Origin: Chondrosia reniformis
Taxonomy: Eukaryota > Porifera > Demospongiae > Chondrillida > Chondrillidae
Length of the DNA stretch: 64,000 bases
Reading direction: 5' to 3'
NCBI GenBank assembly: GCA_947172415.1
Contig: OX359194.1
Span: forward strand, 5,518,001-5,582,000
Position 1 is the first letter of the stretch. Each line of letters starts with the position of its first letter. The translations under genes were made by a program, and so were the position numbers. The notes under the pieces were generated by a model. That model made no database searches and was not told where the DNA came from. It was given only the letters and a program-made list of their open reading frames with translations. This document shows, piece by piece, positions 57,401 through 64,000 of the stretch.

Positions 57401-60400
57401 ATTGTATAGCATATGATGAGAATGGAAGTGAAGCATGCTTTGAGGCAAATGGAACAGTGAAAACTTGTGAGTAATTTGTAATGATATCTCAACTTTAACA
57501 ATACACATACTGTATATGTGCTGTTATTTCTGTAGTACCAGGAAAGATTACAGAGGTCAATATCAATAAAACTGAGGTAATGGGTAATGAGGTGAAACAA
57601 TCTTTTACATGGATATCACCAAATTCCAGTGCAAACTACAGCTATGTTATCAAATATGGTAATGCTGCAAATGTTATTAGTCCAAATGGAACATCAGTAA
57701 TGACAAAGAGTATAACAGTAACAAATATAAAACGTATATACACTAAAACGGTTGGCCTGACTGTTCCAACAAGTAGAGAGACCTATAACTTTTGGATAGC
57801 AGCCATTTCTGATGCTGGAATGGGAGAATTTAGTGAGAGAGTTTGGATTACATATGATGGTAAGTCTGATATGTTGGAATATTTGACAAACATTCATTAA
57901 AATTTACTGTAAATTATATTTCTTGATTGCTCTTTCAGTTCCTGAAGCACCAGATTCTGTTTCATTCTCAAACATCACATGCAACAGTATAACAGTTCAG
58001 TGGAGCATAACAGAACAGTTTATTGGTAGACTACCTCACACTGGATATACAGTAAGGTATCATAGTGAAGAAAATGAATCAATAAGTTTAAATGTATCTA
58101 ATCAGAAGAGACAGACTGTGATTAGTAATTTAGCTGTAAACACAGTGTACACCATTGGAGTTAGTGCCAACAACAATATTGGAGAAGGAAATGTTACTAA
58201 AGGAAGTAATACTACAAAAATGAGAAGTATGTATGTATATACGCATCATATTCTTAAACAAATAAAGTGTTAATTTGTTATATACTAAAGGAAATACGTA
58301 CATATACAAAAACAAATTTAACATAAAAGGTGAGAATATACGTATTAATCCTTTAACAAAAAGGAAAGATGCCTTCTCTATTAATGTGCACATGAGTATT
58401 AATTTTACAGGTATACATACGTATATAGGTTCCTGGAAAATGTAATGTTGTATATATAAATGTACAGTAAATATAGCATATGTGTAAATGCATTCGTTTG
58501 TTATGAATGTACGTATTCATATATGTATAGTAGACTGGAGGTAATGTATGTTCATATTATGCAGACATTGGAACACTCCAGATAGATCCACACTTTCCAA
58601 AAGGCATCACTATCAACAAACCATCAGAACACTGCAGATACAACTGTACTATTAGTACATTCAACAAGACTGAAATTACAACAATCCCCTTCACTCAACC
58701 AAATCACACAAAACAAGATTCTTTGGATTCTGATACTACATATGTGGTACATTGTATAGCATATGATGAGAATGGAAGTGAAGCATGCTTTGAGGCAAAT
58801 GGAACAGTGAAAACTTGTGAGTAACTTGTAATGATATCTCAACCTTTACAGTACACATACTGTATATGGCTGTTGTTTCTGTAGTACCAGGAAAGATTAC
58901 AGAAGTCAATATCAGTAAAACTGAGGTAATGGGTGATGAGGTGAAACAATATTTTACATGGATATCACCAAATTCCAGTGCAAACTACAGCTATGTTATC
59001 AAATATGGTAATGCTGCAAATTTACTCTATAGTCCAAATGGAACATCAGTAATGACAAAGAGTATAACAGTAAAAAATATTAAACGTATATACACTAAAA
59101 CGGTAGGCCTGACCGTTCCAACTAGTAGAGAGACCTATAACTTTTGGGTAGCAGCCATTTCTGATGCTGGAATTGGAGAATATAGCGACAGAGTTCAGAT
59201 TACATATGATGGTAAGTCTGATGTGTTGGAATTTAACAGTTTTACTATTTACTGATAATAGTATGTATTGATTTCAGTTCCTGAGGCACCAGATTCTGTT
59301 TCCTTCTCAAACATCACATGCAACAGTATAACAGTTCACTGGAACATAACAGAACAGTTTATTGGTAGACTACCTCACACTGGATATACAGTAAGGTATT
59401 ACAGTGAAGAAAATGAATCAATCAGATTAAACGTATCTAATCAGAATAGACTGATCATGATCAGTAATTTAGATGTAAACACAGTGTACACCATTGAGGT
59501 TAGTGCCAACAACAATATTGGAGAAGGAAATGTTACTAAAGGAAATGTTACAACAAAAATGAGAGGTATGATTATATAATTAATGGCAACACTCAATTGC
59601 ACAGAAAGTATTTAACCCCTCAACATGACATACGTACATACCTACGTATGTAGCTATATAAATTTATGTTTTTAACACCAATTTATGAAATACAATATGC
59701 ACATCTTTAAGTGTATACAGACATATTTGTACCAGCTCATCTATGTACTGCTGGATTACCTTTTTTGCCTTTGTCACATTTCATTATGTAACTATGTGGT
59801 TGCTGTATTGCTTAACACAATTATTTTAAAGTAAAGTGTGCTCGCTCGTTCTATGCGTTCTTCTCTGTCACTTTGTCATGAGGAAGACATTATATATACA
59901 TGTACAGCAATGATGATTTTGTTTAACCATTTGTCCTATAGCTCCTATCCCAGCAACGTTTAACAATAATCGCCTTTTAATCACCAATTTTAATTGTGCC
60001 ACTGATAATAATGGTTGTAATAATATTTAGATTAATTATAAATATGATAGTAAAGTATATATTTACTTAACCACAAAGGTTTCTTTGAATGTGATTATGG
60101 GATTTGATTATCACTATGACTATTTAAGGGTCTTTATACGTATATATACGTATGTATTCCATCTTGTTTTATATACACCAAAAAGGACTTACAATATTAT
60201 ATCATATACTGTATTCTCTGGATACACCATATGCTCCTAAAAATGTTAGCAATACTTTGATGTAAATAACTTAAATGTGTTTGACTTCATTATAATGTTT
60301 AAATGCTACTACGTATGTATACGTAGCTACGTATATACTACTAAGTATTGTATACAATGTACAGTATTTATTCATAGAATCCTTACAAGTGAGAGGTGTT

Positions 60401-63400
60401 AGAGTTAGTAAAGGGACATTAGATGGATCTCCATCTTTGACAGTTTCATGGATTGCGGTATCTGAATCTGGAGTAACTTACACTGTGTGGTATTCCACAA
60501 ATAGTGGTACTATAACAGAACCACCATTTGGAGCATCAGTACTGTCAGGAATTATTAGCTCTTCAGCCACATTGACTGATCTTTCACAAGGAACCACATA
60601 CTACATTTGGGTAGCTGCTGTAACAGACAGGAATCAAGGACCCTACAGTTTAAGAACCTCAGCAATTACATTTCAAGGTACTATATAGCTAGTGTAAGTA
60701 GAATATCAATGGTCCTTGTTTAGTGTATATATACACTACATGAATATTTATGAAAACCTCTTGTATTTGTATACATATACGTACGTATATATTGTATATA
60801 TATTAATGACAATCTCTTCATGATGTAGCACCTCCTCAAGTACAAGGAGTTTCTGTGATAGCTACAGTTAGTAGAAGAAAGCCCTCCCTATTGGTCCGTT
60901 GGACTGCTCCGATAGGGCAGGATATCTCTTATGTAGTACAGTATTCTGCAACCAATCAGAACACTCCTCCAAATGATGCTCCTGAATTAATATCCTATTC
61001 GGCTTCCATTTTACTGTCAATTGGAATTCAAAGTGGAACAACATATTATGTTTGGGTTTGTGCTATATCTAATAAACTCCATGGAAAATACAGTAGAAGA
61101 GCAATGAATACAACCTTTCAAGGTACCTATGGTAGAGTAGTGGTACCTTAACTAGAAGTCTTTTGCACTAGTACAGTGTGGTTAATGATATACATGTTTA
61201 TAAATTTAGTTAAAATTGTTGTAACTGCTGATTCAAGGTTACAATGTATTCACATGAAAATGGCATCCAGGTGAATTGTATATATACACATTTTCTCAGG
61301 GGAGAATTTAGGTTCAAGTATTGCATGTTTTTAATTCCACATCAGTTTCTTGTTAGAAATATACATGTATATAGAACTTTCATTGACTGTCTATACATGT
61401 CCTAACAGTTCCAGGTGCTCCCACTGGACTGGTTATAACTCCACCACCTGACAAATGTGACCAGCTGAACTTGCATTGGACAGCACCCTCCAACACAGGA
61501 GGACTTCCTGTCAAGTACAGAGTGTACAGCAATGGTGTTCTTGTACATCGTATTCTCAGTTCAACAAGAGCAGCCATTCTTGGACTAGCAATCAACTCTG
61601 AGTACAGAGTGAGAGTAATAGCTTTCAATGATTTGGGAGATGGAAAAGAAGTGACAGGAGTTAGAAGGACCAGACAACATGGTATATAATATATGTTGTG
61701 GTCAACTGCATCAATTCTCTATTTAATCATCCTCTTTTCTGTAGCTCCCACAATCTCCTTTCTCTCTTCACCACATTCAACAAGAATAACATTTACACTT
61801 TCATCACCACCGTTAATTGATTCATCAAGCTGTACAATCTCTCCCAACATTTCCGGTCTACCCACAAAAATGGTGTCCACCTCTGATTCTACTAAAGTAC
61901 TAACTGTTGAAGGTTTGACTTCTAGTGTTAACTATACTGTCACCTGCATCTCTTCAAGGGAAGGTTTGGTATCCTGTGATTCTGTGACCAGCAACATTGG
62001 TATGTACAACTATATACAATGTACAACTATATAGATATATAAATGGTATGTAAATGGGTAAATAATTATTCCATTGATCATGAGTGTGCAGCTGCAGGCT
62101 AATATGGCAAAGCGTGTCGATTTGTTACTGGTTTTGATTAGATTGGATTGGTCTGTACCACTGGCATTATGTAGCATTATGTTGTAGCTCTGGATCTGGA
62201 TGATATTGTTTATCCTATGTACGTACTAACAATCTTTCACATCTCAACTGTACATATTTTTTAATATTATTTTCAACTACGTATATCTTCATCTGCAGTT
62301 ACCTTATCAGTACCTCCAAAGGTCACTGGTGTGTTTATAAGAGTTGTATTTACTAAAGTACCTACTCTCACTGTTAGCTGGACACCAATAACTGATTTTG
62401 ATTATGACATTTCATACACTGTGTGGTATTCTACAAGCAGTGGTACCACAACAGAACCACCATCTGGAGCATTAAATGTGTCAGGTATCACTGGTACATC
62501 AACTATACTGAGTGGACTTGCACATGGTACAACCTACTATATTTGGGTAGCAGCAATTTCATCAGTTGGTGAAGGACCTTTCAGTACAAGAATGATAAAG
62601 AGAACGTATAAAGGTATTACTGGAAAGGAGCATTCTATGTATTAGCATGTATATATAGAACCTGAGAATTTTGTCCATGCAGTACGTATCATATATACAG
62701 TTTGAGCCATTGACCCTCACAGTGTATATATACGTATATCAATGTCTCCAGTCTTATCTTATATACATGATAGTCCATCAATAGCTATACACATTTAATT
62801 GTGAATATACTTTTGTGTTTCCTGATCACAGCTCCAGCACAGGTTGAAAAGGTGGATCTAGTGAGTATCAGTTGTGTTCAACCAGCTCTTTGGGCATTCT
62901 GGTTGGCACCTTCAAGTGAACGTCCCATCCAAAACTATGAAATCGAGTACAGGTCATTAAATAGATCAACAGATTGGAATAGAGTATTGCCAAACCCAAC
63001 TAGTACATCAGTTACAATAGAGAACCTTCAATCTGGACAAACCTACCAAGTGAGAGTGAGAGCTGTGTCTGATGTTGGATGTGGAGTGTGGAGCAAGCCT
63101 GTCCTTCAAAGCACAATTAATGGTAATGTAGTACTTCTAGTGTATATACGTTGGTTGGACTTGCTCTAGCTGTGGATTAGCTGTATATATTGAGACAGTT
63201 AAAGCTTCCTTGATCGATTTCCATACTTCTTTTTTAATTTTCAAACTGTAGATACTGATGAATGTTTAGCTAACAATGGTGGATGTGATCATATATGTCT
63301 AAATACACCAGGATCATATACTTGTGCTTGTAATACTGACTATACACTAAATGAAGATGGACACACATGTGGTAAGCAATCCTGTAAAGGGAAATTCCCT

Positions 63401-64000
63401 ATTGTTTCCTTATTTAGAGTTCTTGTTTGACTAGAAAGAGATCTAGATACACCTTACAGTTTCACTGTATACTTGTAAATAACTAAGTTTTTATTTTTAG
63501 ATAACATAGTAACAGTCAACTTTGTGGAGATAAGTGCTTCAGGATACGAAGGACAGACTGTAGTACTAACTGTTGAGAGAGAAGGGTGGATAGCCACACC
63601 TCTTGTGGTGACGGTGAGAGTAGTAGAACTAGACATCTGTCTCTATGGAAGTGGTAAGCTGATATCACATCTGAAGCTGTAGCAGTATTTTGCTTCAGGT
63701 TGAGGTCTTGTTAATTTTACATCTTAAAGTCACAACTATATAAAATTTAATGTGTACTTTTTATCTTTCATTTGAATGTGTATTATAATGATTGGATAGT
63801 AAATGTTTTTAAATTTACAAATTCTCTCTTACTCTCCATGCTACATAGTGGACTCCATACTTTGCTTTAGGTCATTGTTAATTTTCAGTCAAAGCTATAT
63901 ATGTGTTTGTGGGAGGTTACTGGCTTAATTTGCAGTATTTACATATAATTTTAGGGAATAACCGCGATACTTTCTGTTTAAATTAATATATAGGCATACT
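52859..64000 (+). CDS. Gene A3: secreted Ig-FN3-cbEGF-Calx-beta protein, 3' end outside window
   Basis: Third A-type gene. Exons visible: 52859-52928 (signal peptide), 53373-53657 (Ig), 54170-54484 (FN3), 55817-56089 (Ig), 56166-56459 (Ig), 56699-57010 (FN3), 57536-57859, 57939-58226, 58565-58816, 58885-59211, 59278-59565, 60390-60677, 60829-61122, 61409-61681, 61745-61999, 62299-62613, 62832-63122 (FN3 and Cys modules), 63252-63371 (cbEGF), 63501-63653 (Calx-beta first half). The last Calx-beta exon lies beyond 64000. All joins are phase 1. Compared with A2 it has two extra Ig exons and one extra FN3, and lacks the [10 protein letters not shown]3 and its Cys module. The 5' part could instead be a separate short gene, because a second signal-peptide-like start exists at 55780. 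Confidence 0.8.
53822..53895 (+). pseudogene. Truncated 3' half of an Ig exon in A3 intron
   Basis: The stretch translates to [11 protein letters not shown]... and TTTYTVVLG-like ends followed by a donor (GGTATG). It matches only the F-G part of the Ig exons and has no acceptor. It is a fossil of another Ig exon between 53657 and 54170. Confidence 0.75.
54485..55816. other. 1.33-kb intron or intergenic segment in A3
   Basis: This holds a 73-bp near-perfect palindrome (54551-54623), AT-rich filler and, at its 3' end, a possible alternative first exon (ATG 55780). A 90-codon + strand frame at 55036-55308 shows no known domain. Whether this is an intron of one gene or a gap between two genes cannot be settled by reading. 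Confidence 0.5.
54551..54623. repeat. 73-bp palindrome with 36-bp perfect arms
   Basis: Arms 54551-54586 and 54588-54623 are exact reverse complements around a single base. It is absent from the matching A2 and B introns. It may be a young fold-back insertion; it could also be an assembly artefact at a hairpin. Confidence 0.88.
55780..56459 (+). other. Second Ig pair of A3, with possible alternative signal-peptide start
   Basis: Ig exons 55817-56089 and 56166-56459 are separated by a 76-base intron. Upstream of the first, ATG 55780 opens [20 protein letters not shown] in frame with the Ig without an intron; the leucine-rich start looks like a signal peptide. So either the CCAG acceptor at 55813-55816 is used, or transcription starts here and makes a second secreted product. 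In the paralogues this position is a polypyrimidine tract plus TTCAG acceptor. Confidence 0.6.
57376..57466 (+). pseudogene. 5'-truncated short Cys-module exon in A3
   Basis: Reads [20 protein letters not shown] onward to the GTGAGT donor, but its first half and the preceding FN3 exon are gone. Upstream sequence matches the A2 intron near 26091, so a deletion of about 1 kb joined that intron to the middle of the exon. The fragment lacks an in-frame acceptor and is probably skipped. Confidence 0.72.
57536..59565 (+). other. FN3 super-repeat block of A3
   Basis: Exons 57536 and 57939 are followed by 58565, 58885 and 59278, repeating the order W-type FN3, standard FN3, short Cys module. This parallels the duplicated block in A2, but here the two copies have diverged. 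Exon 57939-58226 ends at AGTATGT, one base different from the usual GGTATG donor context. Confidence 0.82.
60390..63653 (+). other. C-terminal FN3, cbEGF and first Calx-beta exon of A3
   Basis: Matches A2 30418-34154 exon for exon. In the cbEGF the conserved Gly of NTGYTL is Asp (NTDYTL), unlike A1 and A2. Intron 62000-62298 lacks the A2 fold-back insertion. The window ends inside the intron before the last exon (63654-64000, AT-rich, no gene). Confidence 0.85.

Overview
This window is eukaryotic and almost certainly metazoan. It is AT-rich, its genes are split into many small exons with GT-AG introns, and they encode receptor-type protein tyrosine phosphatases (RPTPs) with immunoglobulin (Ig), fibronectin type III (FN3), calcium-binding EGF and Calx-beta domains. 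Compact introns, dense TATACGTATA-like intronic palindromes and the domain mix suggest an early-branching animal, most likely a demosponge similar to Amphimedon. That assignment is inference. All supported genes are on the + strand.

The layout is a tandem array of two alternating gene types with a period of about 28.5 kb. Type A encodes a signal peptide, one or more Ig domains, many FN3 modules, a cbEGF and a C-terminal Calx-beta domain. It has no transmembrane segment and looks secreted. Type B encodes a signal peptide, an Ig domain, a long FN3 array with a furin-like RRRR site, a transmembrane helix, an intact tyrosine phosphatase domain (D1) and a degenerate one (D2). This resembles LAR-type (type IIa) RPTPs. 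The order is A1 (3' end only, 1-2739), B1 (3316-21796, 40 exons, about 2564 aa), A2 (24321-35036, 19 exons, about 1638 aa), B2 (35279-50360, 34 exons, about 1996 aa) and A3 (52859 to beyond the window end).

Nearly every ectodomain exon is one module bounded by phase-1 introns, so modules can be lost, duplicated or swapped without breaking the frame, and this has happened repeatedly. B2 lost six exons relative to B1, A3 gained extra Ig and FN3 exons and lost others, and A2 carries a fresh 1.65-kb internal duplication. The phosphatase exons and the B-to-A intergenic regions are nearly identical between copies. The N-terminal Ig exons have a near-invariant framework and three clusters of variation placed like antibody CDR loops, and A and B genes share the same Ig family. 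A reasonable hypothesis is a rapidly evolving recognition locus that pairs a secreted ligand or decoy with a phosphatase receptor, possibly for self/non-self recognition, adhesion or immunity. This is inference from architecture. Haplotype misassembly is an alternative explanation for part of the duplication.

Introns and intergenic regions hold small inverted-repeat (MITE-like) insertions, long perfect palindromes, a fold-back element with a helix-turn-helix gene fragment, decayed exon copies and one decayed reverse-strand coding fragment. I saw no rRNA, tRNA, CRISPR array or operon structure.
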